DNA of 64,000 nucleotides from Flectonema sp. DT1601 (taxonomy: Eukaryota; Euglenozoa; Diplonemea; Diplonemida; Diplonemidae): the NCBI GenBank assembly GCA_964019425.1, contig OZ025805.1, forward strand, positions 592,501 to 656,500, given 5' to 3'. A program made the translations under genes and the position numbers. The notes beneath the pieces were generated by a model. It ran no database searches. It was given only the letters and a program-made list of their open reading frames with translations, and had not been told where the DNA came from. Shown piece by piece: positions 41,459-55,800 of this stretch; within the stretch, counting starts at the first letter, position 1, and every line of letters starts with the position of its first letter.

Positions 41459-42350
41459 AAAAACAAACTCTCACACACTACAACTTGATTAGTGAGGTTG
41501 GATGGTGACCTGTTGAATAAATTAAGTATAACAGGTTGGAATAAAATTAAATGTAAAAAAAATAATAATAATAAAAAAAGGAACAATGAAATAATACATT
41601 CAAGATAAAATAAGAGAAGAGGAAATCTAAATCTCAACCAAGAGACTAAACCAAATAAGCAGTACAAAGAAGGGGGACGTGCCATCAACGGTACTAGACC
41701 TGATCACTGTTCTCCGTGTTTTCCCCCTTAAATTGTAGAAAAAAAAAAGAAACCTGTTTTTTTTTTTTTTTTTTAAGAAGACGTTTGCTTTCCTTGTTTG
41801 TTTGTTTTTCTTATAATGACAATATACTGACTTTTTTTGAGTATGACACCACAAAAGAATCGGCTTTGCGGTGCACCCGCTACCAATTTTCTTTTTTTCT
41901 AACTCTGTTAAATGAAAAAAAAAAAAGAAAAAGAAAAAAAATGCTATTGACAAAGAGGGAGTGGAACGGGTTAAAAAACGCTTTTTTTTTTCTTTTTTTT
42001 TAAAGAAAAGTGGAAAGTTAATTTAAAAAAAAAAGGGAAAATCTATCAGGAAACAACAATATAATACTACGAAGTAGGGGAAAAAAATCTATTTAAAAAA
42101 AAAAAAAAAGAATCTAAACCTCTAATTAATTAATTCCAGTACCTGACTGGGTTTACTAACAACAAAAATAAGAGTCAACGCAGTGAATGATTATGCGTTG
42201 GGGAAGAGAGGGGGAAAAAATAATCTACGATTGAACACCTCATCACGAGAAACAGGAATTTAAAATAAATAATAATAATAAAAAACTGTTTACACGGAAT
42301 GCAAGATTATTGCTGAGGAGTATTATTGCTTAAGGGAGGGGGTTTTTTAA
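41459..42350. other. Spacer, homopolymer-rich
   Basis: Roughly 890 bases of T/A-rich sequence (41756-41774, 41978-42000, 42094-42109). No gene is seen. Confidence 0.45.
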
Positions 42351-45002
42351 TCACATTAGTTCTTTTTCTTGCTTCGCAGAATGTTTGTTTACGTCGAGAT
42401 CCAATGCCTTTGTATAGTCGGAAATAGCTCTATCAAAGTCACCCAGTGAATCGTATGCACTCCCTCTATTGAAGAAAGCATTAGCGTTAGTCACATCTAG
42501 CTCAAGTACTTTTGTGAAATCTCCAATGGCGGCTGAGTAGTCTTCTTTTTTATCAAATGATATCCCTCTATTGTGATAAGAATGAATATTAGTTGGATCC
42601 AACTGAAGAACTTTATTATAATCAGCAATCGCCAAATCATACATTCCCATACGAGCATAACAATACCCTCTATTATTGTATGTCTTAACGTTGTTCGGGT
42701 TTAGTCTTACAGATGCCGTGTAGTCTCTGACGGCTAAGTCGTACAAGCCTAGTTTACGTTCAGCGAAACCTCTGTTGTTGTAGGCAGCCATTGAATTCGG
42801 ATTTAACTGAATTGCTTTTGTATAATCCTTGATACCAGCTTCATAATTACCGATATTCCTACATGAGAATCCCCTGTTGTGGTAGTAGACTGCGTTTGAT
42901 CCATCCATTCCAATTGCGACGGTGAAATCAGAAATCGCTTCGTCATAACGTTCCAAACGATCACGAACTAATCCTCTACTGTTATAAGTTGATGGATTAG
43001 ACCCGTCAAGTTTGATTGCTTGAGTGAAATCAGCTAAGGCTGCATCAAGTCTTGATAACTTCTCATTGCTAGTTCCTCTGTTGTGATATGAGTTTGGATT
43101 AGTTGAGTCAATATCAATCGCTTTTGTGTAGTCGACAACAGCCTTTTCAAACCTGTTTTGATTTTAATTTTTAATTTTTTTTTTTTTTTTTTTTTCCCCA
43201 AACCACATGTAAATCAAATACAACAATAAACATACTGATGCAACTTATCATAACTGAAAGCCCTATTGTAGTACGCTTTGAAATGATTCTCATCTAGTTC
43301 AATGGCTTTCGTGTAGTCGGTTATGGCTGCTTCGTAATTTCCCATTTTACGCTGAGAAAACCCACGATTGTGATAGAAATCTGGATTGTTTGGTTCCAAA
43401 TCAATCGCATTAGTGAACATAGCTACAGCTTGTTTGTATGAATCACTCTTCCTATCGTATGAGATTCCCAAGTTGTAGAATGTGTACGCATTCTGTGGTT
43501 CTATCTGAAGAGCTCGAGTGTAGTCAGATATAGCTTCATCATACTTACCTGTTGGGGGTGGTTAAGGTTTGTTTTTTTTTTGACTGGAGTTAAAATAATG
43601 AAAAAATTGGAATTCACACAAACCTAACTTATCAAAGCAGAAACCTCTATTAAAAAGTGCTTTAAAATGACCTGGATCAGCTTGAAGAGCATTCGTGTAC
43701 TCTCTAATAGCACCTTGTAGATTGCCACGTTTTCTGTATGAGAATCCAAGTTGATGATAGTACTCTGCTGAACCAGTTTCAGGAGGTGAGTCGGATTTTA
43801 TTGAAGCGCCAGCATCCTTTTGAAGAGAAGAAGATGATGAAGGCTGACGAGAGATTGGAAGAGGTGGTTTTCGTCCACGAGCAGCAGGTGATGATGGAAA
43901 AACTTGAGTGAATGAACCACCACTTGTAAGTGGTGTCCCAGCCTCAACAAACGAACCCGAAGCAACACTGCATCCAAGTGGTGTGTTTGGATCAAGATGT
44001 TGAAGAGGTGTTTCTGAATCTGGTGCAGATTGAAGTGATGTATTTAACTGAGCGGATATCAATGAGGGATCCGAGTTCTTTGTTGGAGTTGGATCAGGAC
44101 TGTGAAATGATCTACTATGTTGATTAACTCCTTGAGTAATAGCACCAGATATTACTGTTGAATTCAATACTGGATTCTCTCCTGAAGGAGGTGTCCAGGA
44201 TCGATCTCCACCTTGAACTTCTGATAGTGACGGTGACACAACTTGTTCTGAACGAAGTTCTATTCCGAGAGCTTCAGCAGCAGTTTTTCTGCAATTCTCA
44301 GCCAGTTCTTTTAATAAAGTTGGATCGTTTGTTCCACTGCTTTCCAACTCTACTTTTAAATTAGCCATCGCCTTCTTTGTCGCAATCATATCACGTTCTT
44401 TAACATATTCTGAAATATCTTCTGGAGTACACAATGGTCGGTCACGTTGTTTTTGAGTTTGTTGCTGTTCGTCGATGTGAAGAGCCATTTGATAGTCGAG
44501 GATCGCGGCGGCGAAATTTCCTTTTAGATTATGACAAGTTCCTCTGGAGTATCCTGCGTTTACGTGAGTTGGATTCCTTTCCAATAATGATGTGTAGTCG
44601 ACTATAGCTGCATCCAGATTACCTAATCGCTGCTGAAGTTGACCTCTTCCATACAGAGCTGTTGCGTGTTCTGGTTCTGTTTTTAAAATGCAAGACAAAT
44701 CACCAATAGCGTTTTGAAGATTTTCTTTCTTCCCTTCACACGATGCTCTAATCAGTAACGCGTCTTTCTCTCGTGGTTCGTGTTTCAGCATTCGATTGCA
44801 CTTTTTTACTAAAGTATCAATGTCTGTCTTCTTCTTAAAGTACCAGGTTCGGTTTGGATTTGCTTTTGCTTCATCGTCGATGTCGACGAAGCTTCGACGT
44901 TTAAAAAGTTTACCTCTGATATCACCTTGTAGCTCTACATTAGTAATTTCAGTTAGTGGAGGTTGTAAGAATGGTAACATATGTTGTGGGTTTACTGGTT
45001 GC

Positions 45003-45035
<33 letters not shown>

Positions 45036-45184
45036 ACCTGTTTCTTCTCTTCTACCTGAGGTATAACTGCTGGTTTCACAACTTGTTGCAACGGGGCTGG
45101 GGCAAACCTTCTTCCTGGAGTCCCATTCTGCAGTGATCCCCTCCTTGTGGGGACCGGTTGCCGCTTTTTTGTTCCGACGGGCAT
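42351..45184 (-). CDS. TPR-repeat protein, three exons
   Basis: Exons 43624..45184, 43236..43548 and 42351..43152, with junctions inside Gly and Gln codons (donors GTTTG and GTATG, acceptors ACAG), give 891 residues. The N-terminal 100 residues are Gln/Pro-rich. Three TPRs lie at about 150-250, then a Ser/Pro/Thr-rich linker to about 470, then twelve consecutive 34-residue TPRs with near-consensus YHNRGFSxRKxGNYEAAIxDYTKAIxLxP. The repeats have very low divergence, so they were amplified recently. TPR superhelices bind other proteins; no catalytic domain is present. A CAG lies 13 bases before the ATG. Confidence 0.88.
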
Positions 45185-46837
45185 TTACTACCCCCTCCTG
45201 TTGATGTAGAAGTAACTATGTTGATTTCAATAAGTGATGCAAATACGCAGACGATAAAAGTTTAAATAAGTTGTGAAGACGTAAATTGATATCGTCAAAA
45301 GAATAGCAAGCTCTCGGACAATATTAGCTGTCTGAAGGGGGGGCTGAAAAATATTTTTTAAGAAATACTGACGTGTGGGTTTTGAAACGTATTTGCACGG
45401 ATGCGAATAAAGAAACAAAACTAATACGAAAAAAAGAAAAGAGAAGTTCTAGGGTTGGGGGGGGGATTGTGCCAGTCTGCTGACACCCTCGTTGTAGCAG
45501 GTTCCTGCTGCTTTAAAATAGTATTTCACTCAATGATAAAAATAAATTACCAACAGGTCAAGGGCCGGTGGAGATCCACCGTGCTTCAACCCGCAACAAA
45601 ATATTAAATATATAAACTACTACATGCGAGATACATATAGAAAGGGGGGGAAAAACAAACAAAAATAAAAAAAACAATCGAACTTTTTTATTTACTTTGA
45701 TTGTTCAGGTTAACGTACAGGTGGTAAAGGACCAACCAAACTAATACTAAAATGAAATAGAATCCAAAAACGGTTGATCAACACATCTTCTTTCAACCGC
45801 GTACTACCAAGACTGTAATAAACAGATATAAAAAAAAAACTAAATCCTAAAAAAACAAAAACAAAAAAGTGTTCAAAAAAAAAAAAGTAAAGGTGGTGGT
45901 TTTTTTATTTTTCCAATTTCATATGGGAATCTAAATAAGTTCAGTACAAAAAAAAAAAGAAAAACACCTCAACATAAAAAAAACACAGTCAATCAGTAAA
46001 GAGTCTGAAGTGAAGAGGGTGATACGGCAGGTTAGTTCTCCCTTCTTTTTTTTTAATGAGCCTTAGCAATCGCATACAAACATTAAATTTATAATTAAAA
46101 GGTCTCAAAAAAAAAAAGTCAAAAGAAACGTTTTTTCCGCTGGAAGTCAGTAAAGCTTGAGAGCGCAAAAATAAGCCACTCGTTGCGAGTGGCTTTATTT
46201 TTTTTTTTATTTTATTTTTTTGTGAGTACCTCACCTCAGAGTAGACCCTCACCCAAACCACAAGAACGGAACCATTAAATACTGAACAAAAGGTTTTTAT
46301 CTGTACTTAGCACTCGACTGTGAACACTATATTATGAAGTACTTATAAATTGTATTAATCCGGCTCTGAGCCGTTGAGATGTAGAAGTGAAAGGGGAAAA
46401 CGGTGATCGCGTATCAAACAAACTACAACCATGAGGACAAACTATGTTCTTATTTTTTTTTTTTTTTTTTTTTTTTTTTTCGAACAGATATCACTCATCA
46501 GAACAGTTATGAAAAAAAGAAATAATGATAATAATAAAAGACAGAATACTATTTTCTTCCTTCATAGTTTTTTTTTTTTTTTTTTTTTTTTGTATGTTTA
46601 TCACTATATCATTAAGAAGAACCTCAAGTCAAGAAATTACAATGACACCGGTCTAACCTTTAAAAGAAGAAAAAAGGAAAGAAAGAAAAAAAAAAAAGAG
46701 TGTCTGTTGTGAACTACTAAAAAATCGTAAAAACTTTCTGAGGGAGAAAATTAATTCACACTCTGGATTTCTCAGCATTTGATTAAAAATTTTTTTTTTT
46801 TTATAATTTAGCTAAAAAGAATTATGCGAACATTTTA
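45185..46837. other. Spacer with hairpins, between TPR and giant genes
   Basis: About 1.65 kb, AT-rich. It holds small hairpins near 45498-45511 (AGCAGG/CCTGCT) and 45568-45583 (CGGTGGA/TCCACCG), a terminator-like hairpin (46167-46200) and T runs (46451-46480, 46570-46591). No gene is visible. Confidence 0.45.
46167..46200 (+). repeat. GC-rich hairpin followed by T-run
   Basis: AATAAGCCACTCG pairs with CGAGTGGCTTTATT (one bulge), loop TTG, and runs directly into about ten T. It looks like a bacterial intrinsic terminator but sits in a eukaryotic spacer. Confidence 0.6.
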
Positions 46838-49800
46838 CTAAAAAGTTGCAAACTGTGAGATCGGTCCCCTGGCATCTTCAGGTTCATTATTATTATTTTG
46901 AAGGAATGAGAGAGTTCCCCTACCAGTACCACGTCTAGGAGTAGATCCATAAGATTCAATCGGCTGAATGAAATCCAACTCAGAACCACCAGATATCGAA
47001 CCGTTAACATCACCACCACGTCCAAGACCACGACGGTTGATATTCGAAATGCTGGCTTCACGAAGATGAATTGATCGAGGAGCAGCTGCTCTTCCCCTAG
47101 CAGCAAGAGGAGAAGACGCAATAGGTCTTGATGAATAGTCAGAAACGTTTGTAAACCCCCCAGTGTTCATCATAGCTTGCGTATGTGATTTATAAAGTTG
47201 ATTATATTCGTCAGGGTTAACTCTATTGTCTAGTAGCTCACTTCTAGCTGATGAGGTTCCTCCCCAGAATGCGTCTTCATTTCTGTTTACGGACATTGGT
47301 TTTCTCTCCATTGGTGGGTCAGAATAACTTTCATTTTGCTCGAACAGATCACGTCTTTCCTCTAATTCGACGTTATGAGTTTCTTCAGGAACAGCGTTTG
47401 GATCTATCTTCGCAAACTTCGCTCCCTCATACGTCCCCTTCTTGTGTAGGACAACAGATCTGAAAATCTCGAGAATGTAATGTACGATGCAGGCGACAAG
47501 GAATGTCAGCATCACTTGTTCTCCTTGACGAGCTTCGGAATAGTTTTTAGTTAAGAAAATGACTAACACAGAACCCGTCACAGTAAATATAAAACTGAAA
47601 ACAAACTCTCCAGCAACGTGAGATCCTTTCAGGACTGCTGGTTTTAGTTTGGTTCCCTTCGGGTGGAATAAGTCTTCTTCAGTCGCGAGATTTTGATGTT
47701 TCGATTTCAGAGGTTCAATGTCGTCATCCTCACTTTCCATTTTAATTGCAATTGGTTCCTTCGCTCTAGGGAATAAGTACAACAGGAGACCAACAGCTAC
47801 AATTTCTCCAACAATTCCAGCAACCATTCCCAAGGTGATCGCCCGCGCTCCATCAACTGTAGCTTCCCAAGAATAAATAGCCGGCGAATTACTATAAAAC
47901 GTTGTTGACATACCTAAAGCAACACCAAAGAAAGTAAATAAAACCACCACCCTACGAACTCTTGTATGATAGCCTAATGCGTAAGGTAATACTAACATTG
48001 GAGCACTCCACATGTGAAGTCTCAGACAGACATACAAGGCAGAAGTACTGCTCTCAACAGAAACAGGTGGACTTCCCTTTCCATAAGCACTCGTATCCCT
48101 GGTTGCTCCAATCACCAAGGCTAATATAATAAAGAATACAAACAGTCCCCAATAAACAGGTAGAGCTGTGCATGCGAAACAGATTCCCTTCCCATCGTTG
48201 TATGAACTGGCAGCTACGACGTTGGATTCAATATTTTCAGACGACTGTAGAATAGAAGTACCGATACTCAATCGACTACTTGGTAGTTGAAAGTATCCTG
48301 TATAAACAGGTTGTGGTCCAGTTACTGTTACAGATGTAGATCCACGTGATGACGCAGCTGTTGTCGACCGTATCCACAACGTTGATGCAGTGTTCCAAGA
48401 CAGAGCTGCACCAGCACCAAGCGATCGCAAAGCAGTTGGGATTGGAAGCTCAAAAGATGTATCAACGTTAACCTGCGTATCTGTTCTAACTTGATCATTA
48501 CTAACTCTTACACTAACAACAGGAAGATATGGTGTGAATTCTGGATTACCATCTCCTCTCAAAGGTAACTTATCAAACATTGCAATAGCTGATCGACATG
48601 ACTGAGAACGGACCACCGTAGAATTCGCCCTCACAATTGGTGAATTAATACGAGACGTTACCTGAGAAGTTCCTTGTGTATTACTAAGTGTGAATTGTGT
48701 ACTTGTTGATGTTGTTGCTTGTGAGTGAATTCCTGAAACATGAAATGTCATTCCATTAACTTGTTTTATGTAAGGATTCGAATCGATGAGAGTTGCATTT
48801 GGAAGAAGAGCGTTCTGTAAAGCAGCTGACAATAACTGATTACAGATCTTTTCAGAATGGGCATGAGCCACTCGTAGGAAATCAGTCATGAGGAGGGCAG
48901 CTGATCTACGAGTCACTAAACTAGTCTGCGACTGTCCTCTTGTCTTATCAGCTTCAACAACCCACGGGTCTGGTGCTACAGCAGAAGTAGTCGACGCTAA
49001 GATTGAACCTAAAGCCTCTACTAACACTCCAGATGTTTGCTCAAATTCACTGTCGCTAGTTTGATTACCACATGCTGTTGGAGTACAATTTAATTTCTTA
49101 TGACTATCACAGTCAATACTTCCATAAGGCATTAGTAACGATGTGTGACAGGCTGCACTCCAAACATCATAATTCTTTGTAGACAAAAGTTCTATTGTTG
49201 CGATGGCGTTCTGTGCTGCCGTCTGTTTTTTATTTTTTAATTTTTGTAATTAATGTGCCCGTTGTAATGAATGAGAAGGAAATAAATTAAAAAGAAAAAA
49301 AAGAAATTAACAACATACAGAAGACAATGCTGGTCCGCTTCCGTTTCCTATCAAATATGTTAAGGCCAGACCTCCGTTTGCGAGGTCACTGGCGCTGACG
49401 ATTACGGAACTGGAACTGATTCTACTAGCAACCTGTTTTTTTATTTATTTTTTATTTATTTTTTTTGCACCAACGAAGTAGGAGAAGAAACTATTCAGAT
49501 TAAGTACCCATGGCGGGTTGGGTTTGTCAACACACGAGGTGTGACACTCACCAGACTACTCCGCTTCTTACACCAGGTAGAGGGTTCAGAAGGGTACGAG
49601 AAAACCGAACTGACAAAACAATAATAATAATAACAATAACAATACCTGTGAAACACTATCAAGAAGTGAATCTCTGGACTCAGATGAATTCGCAGCGCTG
49701 GAAAGTTGAGAAGCAGCGAAGGCAGCAGAAGCAAATGCGGTACTCGCATCCAACATTGGACTGGAGGACAACGCGTCAACTATTGACACAGCCTCATCAA

Positions 49801-52800
49801 CAGTAGCATCAGATGAAGTGATAGTCACAGTGTCTACAACCAAACAAGGAATACCATAACGAGAACCACTAGCGACTGGACAAGGAACAGGATTCTCTGT
49901 ATCCAATATAGTCCAGTCAATGTCATTCATAAATAATAATCCAAACACCGTGTGGTCTCCAACAGGGAGTGAACTCTCTAAAGCAATTCTATCCCTCTGA
50001 GGACCTGCTATTTGAAGTAAGCTGGACTGTGATCGAAGTTCATTAAACTTTGTGATATCTCTTGAGAGAGAACTATCAAGCCAGATGTAAAAGTAAAACA
50101 TCGCATGTCCATTAAGACCACCAGAGATAGTCATACTGACTGGTGTTCTTAAATATGGAGCCGTCACAGGTGTAACACTTAATGTGTATGGTTGGACAGG
50201 AACAATCTGAACTGTTTGAGTAGTAGTATCTTGACCACCAGCTCTAACACCACCATCATCTTTGAAGCTGACAATTACAGATGTCGCAACTGGAGGTGTT
50301 TTGATGGAATCATTTCCAACAGTAAATTTCAAAACCCCTTCAGCTGATATTGAAGGCTGCTCAACCCATACAATACCAGTCCCTTGTAAGTTACTAATTG
50401 CTATCGTTGGCTGTAACAGAGTTTGCGTATCCATTTCATGAGCACCTGTCCCAACAGTAACTGAAGCATGATTAATCTCATAAGGCATATCTGTGTGTGT
50501 GTGTGTGTGTGTGTTGTTTTGATTATTCTCTGTGAGACTGTAAAATTAAAAACAAAAGTCAAAACATACCCGCATAAGCCAATATTACATCACCACGCTT
50601 CCAATCAACCACAGGAGGAGTGTTAGGTGGATATAAAATGAGTTTGAACTGAACAGATGACGACTGACCATTACATGTTGATACCGCATTTGGTTGACAT
50701 GCTGCTTGTGTATCACATCCACGGAGTTCAATTAAGATTTCAGTCCCTGGGATCCATCCAGGTCTGAGATCAAGTGTGAGAAAAGTTCCGTTAAATGTCG
50801 GGAGAGCGTTAACTAAATTATTTCCAGTAACAACTCTTGCATACCAAAACACCATCAAGTCTCTTTCATATGGATGAACACCTCCTAAGGCTGGACTAGA
50901 TAATATTTCAGGTGATACAACAACACCAGAGGCTGGGGCAGCCATAGGGATTCGATCACTCTTCGGTGAAAAAACAGGAGCCGTATTATTACCAACAATG
51001 TCGATGGTAACTCTCTGTGGATCAGATTTATCAACACCTCCAAACTCAGTACCACCATCATCTATTGCGGTAATTTCAAACTCATGTGTTGCAACAGCGG
51101 GAATCGTTCTAAACGGAAGTGAGAGAACATATCCGTTGCCAGCTGGAAGTTGGATGATTTCAGGATACGCCACACCTCCAGTTGGTAGTGATTGCCATGT
51201 CTCATTTGTAGTAGAGATGGCAACGACTGTAAAAGTAATATTGTGTTTGTGAAGATTTGATCTGGTCACCCAATCTTCCTGAGGTCTTCCAGGTGATGCC
51301 AGTGTCAAAGGTTTTTGAATAATACCACCACTACAAGGCTGAGGAATCTGAATTAAATTCGCTCCGGTATCACTGAGAACAAAGGTCGGTTTGAAATTTC
51401 TGAACGGTGCTTGAAATGTACCCGTCAGGGGAGTGTAGTCAGTGCATTGAACTGACAGAGGGATGTCAACTTGCCAACAATTAGCATAACACATTGTGTA
51501 GTTCTTTATTGGATACGAATTGATATCTGTTGAGGACCAAAGGAAATCCGTTTCATCAACACCACTCTCTTCTAAAGGACCTAAATTATTAGTATTTGCC
51601 ACAACAGAAAAGTGTGTTGGAACGACTTGACAAGGTAAGAGACCTGCAGGTACCAGATCATTCTGAACAATGAGCAAACGATCACCAATATTAGTGAGAG
51701 AGCTGAGTCCGTATCCATAAAATTTCAATAAAACGATATCGCGACTGACTGGGATCCAATCCCAGTCTGTTACAACAGGAGAAGCAACTTCAAAGAGAGG
51801 TGATATTTCCTGACTCCATCCGTAGAGTGAAGTCCAATGACAGAGTTTATATATACCAGGTCTTGGAAAAGTAAAACTCCAATTACTCTGAACAATCCCA
51901 AATCCTTGTTCAATATTATCCTCTGACATCACAACAGCACCATTCTGACCACCAGTTCCTCTCACCTGACGATATGCTCTCGATAATGATGAATATCCTA
52001 ATCTGTTCCAAAGTCCTAATTGATTCCAAGAACTACACAACTCACCAGATGTTCCGTTCATCACAAAGATGACATCATTTTGTTCGTATCCCCATCCGTT
52101 AACTGTTACGTTGATGGGGCTACCATGGAACCTGTTTTGTTTTTTTATAAAAACAAGTTTTTTTTTTTATTAAAGTTCACAATAAGGATAAATTACATAC
52201 CGTTGAGAGTTAGGCGACGGTTCATATCCAGGTGTGTCTGGTCGAGGCTGAACGCGAAACACACGATTCTGTAAAAGCGATGTAGTGTTTTGACAGAATT
52301 GAGGAATTGTTTGCCCAGGATTGTTAAGTCCTCTCCACGGTTGACAGCTGGGAGTGTTGAAGGCGTTTTGTCTCCAAGCAGGATACATCAAACCAGTGAA
52401 ATTTCCAACCCTAGTCATACCAATGCAAACATCATAATCACCAGCACGTGTTACATTTACTGGAAATGATAAGGTTCCAGTTCGATTACCTGTCTGTGGA
52501 CCTGATTGGATAACTCCATTATCTATTATTACAACGGCACTTTGATCAGCAAAGTAAACCTCATCAACACTTGGATTCTGATACACATCCCGACAACTGG
52601 TGTAGTTCGTAACATTATTACGAAGTGATAACGATGCCGGTCCCAGAGCTCTAATCCTTCCCGGATCAACATTCTGTACTGTGATAGTAGTCGTAGCACC
52701 AGCATCAACAATATTAGGAGTGAACCCATCGTAAACTGGCGTTACAATAATTGGATTTTCCATTAAATACCATCCGTTTGTGTTGGATTCTGGTGTACAA

Positions 52801-55800
52801 GTTGGTGGTCCCACTGTGCTGGGAACTGGTCGGCAATTTTGAATTTCAGGTGTTTTCCAACACACAAAATAATATCCAGCTGTGTTAAAGTTCATTAAAA
52901 CAGTTGCTTCTCTTGATAAACTATCACCACTTGGGTGCTGAACGACTCGAAGACGATCGGATCCAAGTACCATTTCTGGGAACCATGCTGACTGACTGTT
53001 ACACACCGCTCGACATCCACCGGAGTCACAAGTTCCTGTTTTGTTGTTATTTTTAAATTCTATAAATCAGAACAAAGAAAAAAAAAAAGAACATCAAAAA
53101 AACCCATACCAGTTACAACCATAAGAGTAACACTAGTATTAGTTAGGATTACACCCGCAGGTGAGTTCACATCAATACCGTAGAACGTGACTGGCAGAGT
53201 CTCTGAAACAATCAGCTGTTCTAAAGGAGTGAAGTTAGTAATACTCGAGAATACTCTGAGTAGACCTCCTTCAGGTTCAAACCAGGTATCTGTTTGACCA
53301 ACTCGGTAGCATATTTTGTAGAATCCAGGTCTTCTAACAACGTCTTGTCCGATATTTAATGTTGTGAATTGTAACCCTTGAGTGTTAACCTCGTTGGGAT
53401 TAGACGGTATCGTGAATCCTCTAAAAAAGTTTGTCATTCCTAGCAGAGGGTCGTTAGCTGCACCGGTTGTGCCTTCACACGTGATGTTGGCAAACTCAAC
53501 TGTTATTAAGGTGGAGGAGTCAGTCACCCAATAACCAATCACTTCATCTATGACACTGAGACCTGCTCCAGTGAAGTTCAAAGTAGTTGGAATACCTGTA
53601 TGGAGTGTTATATTAACAAGATTCAAGATTTAATTTAAAATATTTTAAATAAATAAAACCCATACCAGAATAGATTGCGTGAGTAGTGTATTCCCTGATC
53701 GACGCAACGACTTCAAACGTTGAATTTGGAACTGACGACCAGAGATTGGAATCACCAGATAATTGATAACATAGAGAATACTCACCAGCAACAGGCATTA
53801 ATGGAGTATGTGCTGTCACTGAGTTCAGTTCAGACTGCTGTGGCGGTGATAGTTCTGCAAAACACGTGTCAAATTCTGAAACAAAATTCCGACCTGCATC
53901 TAAAGCCTGTTTTAGTAAAGCTCTGTTTTGATTAATTACACTACTCGCAGGAAGAGTTGGATCTTGTTGTGCAAATGCTGGTGTTGGTGGGTTACCATAC
54001 GGACCTTCAGCATAACCAAACTGCCAAGCGCTCGCAAGCTGTCCAATCCAATCTATTTGTGCTTGAGTAGTACATCTGTTGTTGTTGCATTGGTATTCTT
54101 CAGGTAGGTCTGCTGTTCTCCGACATCCTAATTGTTCATCAGTTCGTACTATTCGAATGCAGTCACCAGTCACACTGAGAGTTGATAGTCCAAATCCAAA
54201 GACTGTCATGTTCGCTCTCTTCCCAATCTGAATTCTATCAGGTGTTACAATCGCATGTGTGAACCCTCTTACTACAATTGAAAAGTTTGCAATAGCCGTA
54301 TCATTACCTCCGTACAACGTACCTCCATTGTCCTGACCTAGTAGAGTAAAATCGTACTTTCCAGCTTGTGCTACTGGAGAGACCAGGTCATACCTGTGAT
54401 GTGTTTTGTTTATAAAGAAAAAGATGAGTTCCGTTGATAAGATAAAAATAACACATACCAAAGTATATCCGTCAGTGGTACGTATTGTGGAAATCTACCC
54501 AATACGAACACACTTGAGTAGTCGAATGAAGGATCCATTGTTCTGAGATCAAGTGTAGTTGTGAATGAGACTTGTTGATAATTCTCAGCCTGGTACGTTC
54601 CAGGTACTACAGAGATCATGAAATCAGTGATACTCAATGAAGCTCCTCTTGGTGGAGCATGTGTTATCATGTTTCTTATTTCAAATTGAGGAGGGGTGTT
54701 TGGAGGTACGAAAAACCTCTCTTCAGGAACATTCTCCCACTCCTCTCTGACCCAATCAAAGAAACACAAGGTATAATTACCAGGTGTGAGAGTGTCATTC
54801 CAAACAAGTTTCGTCGCAAGTTCTGGTGTACCTTCCAACAATGATACTGCAGGGGATGGGTCAGATCGATCCACGTATGGATTTGCTGGTTCCCACCAAG
54901 CTGTTGGAGAAGGTAATCCAGGGAGTTGAGTTCCACTTGGTTGGTTAAATAAAGAAATATTTTTACACGAGTAAAATCCTCCCTCATCAGGGATCCCAAC
55001 ACCCCACGGAATAGCTGCAAACTGATCTGCAAGGCGGAAGTTGCCATACTGATCAAAGCTATCAAAGGTAAGCCCCCGACCATTAAATGATATCGGCATT
55101 GGTTTAGCACTCCCTGGTAAAAACTCCGTTGGGTTCACATTAGACGAACGCTCTTCCAAAGGAATAAAGTCATAACTAGTACTTACAGGGTATACTCCCA
55201 GACGTCCTACTCCTATTTTTATATTACCCAAACACATCGTGTAGAAACCAGCTCTGTGAAGTGTTGTTTCAAAGTTTATTGTGTTCGTTAAGAATCCGTT
55301 TGGTGTATTCACAGTTGCGAAGATCGCATTGTCTTGCGGGAATGAAACAGTACAGGAGACGTTTTGATGAGATAATTTTAGTATTGCAACTCGTCCAGTG
55401 CTTCCTAAATCAATATCAGATTGCTCGCTGACGACAGTAATGATTGAAGTCTCACCAGACGGAATGAATTCAGGCCAGAAATTTGAAAATTTTGGAGAAA
55501 CCACAACTGGTTCTGGAAGTCTCATCCATCCCAAGTCACTTGGAATGTTAGAATCAAGAGGACATGTTTTAGGATCAGATGGTAGAGGATTCCTCGATGA
55601 ACAATCATAAAACTCATTCAACTGATAACACCAATAGTAAGTTCCAACTCTACGAAACTCCACATTAGCAGTAAACTGATTTTGAAATCCTACCCAAGAC
55701 GTTTGTTCTGATACTCGTCTACCAGCAGTTAGAGTACCTGTTGCTTGTATTATAGCATCGTTGGTAGTGTCAACTCCACATGTCTGACCTTCTTTGATGA

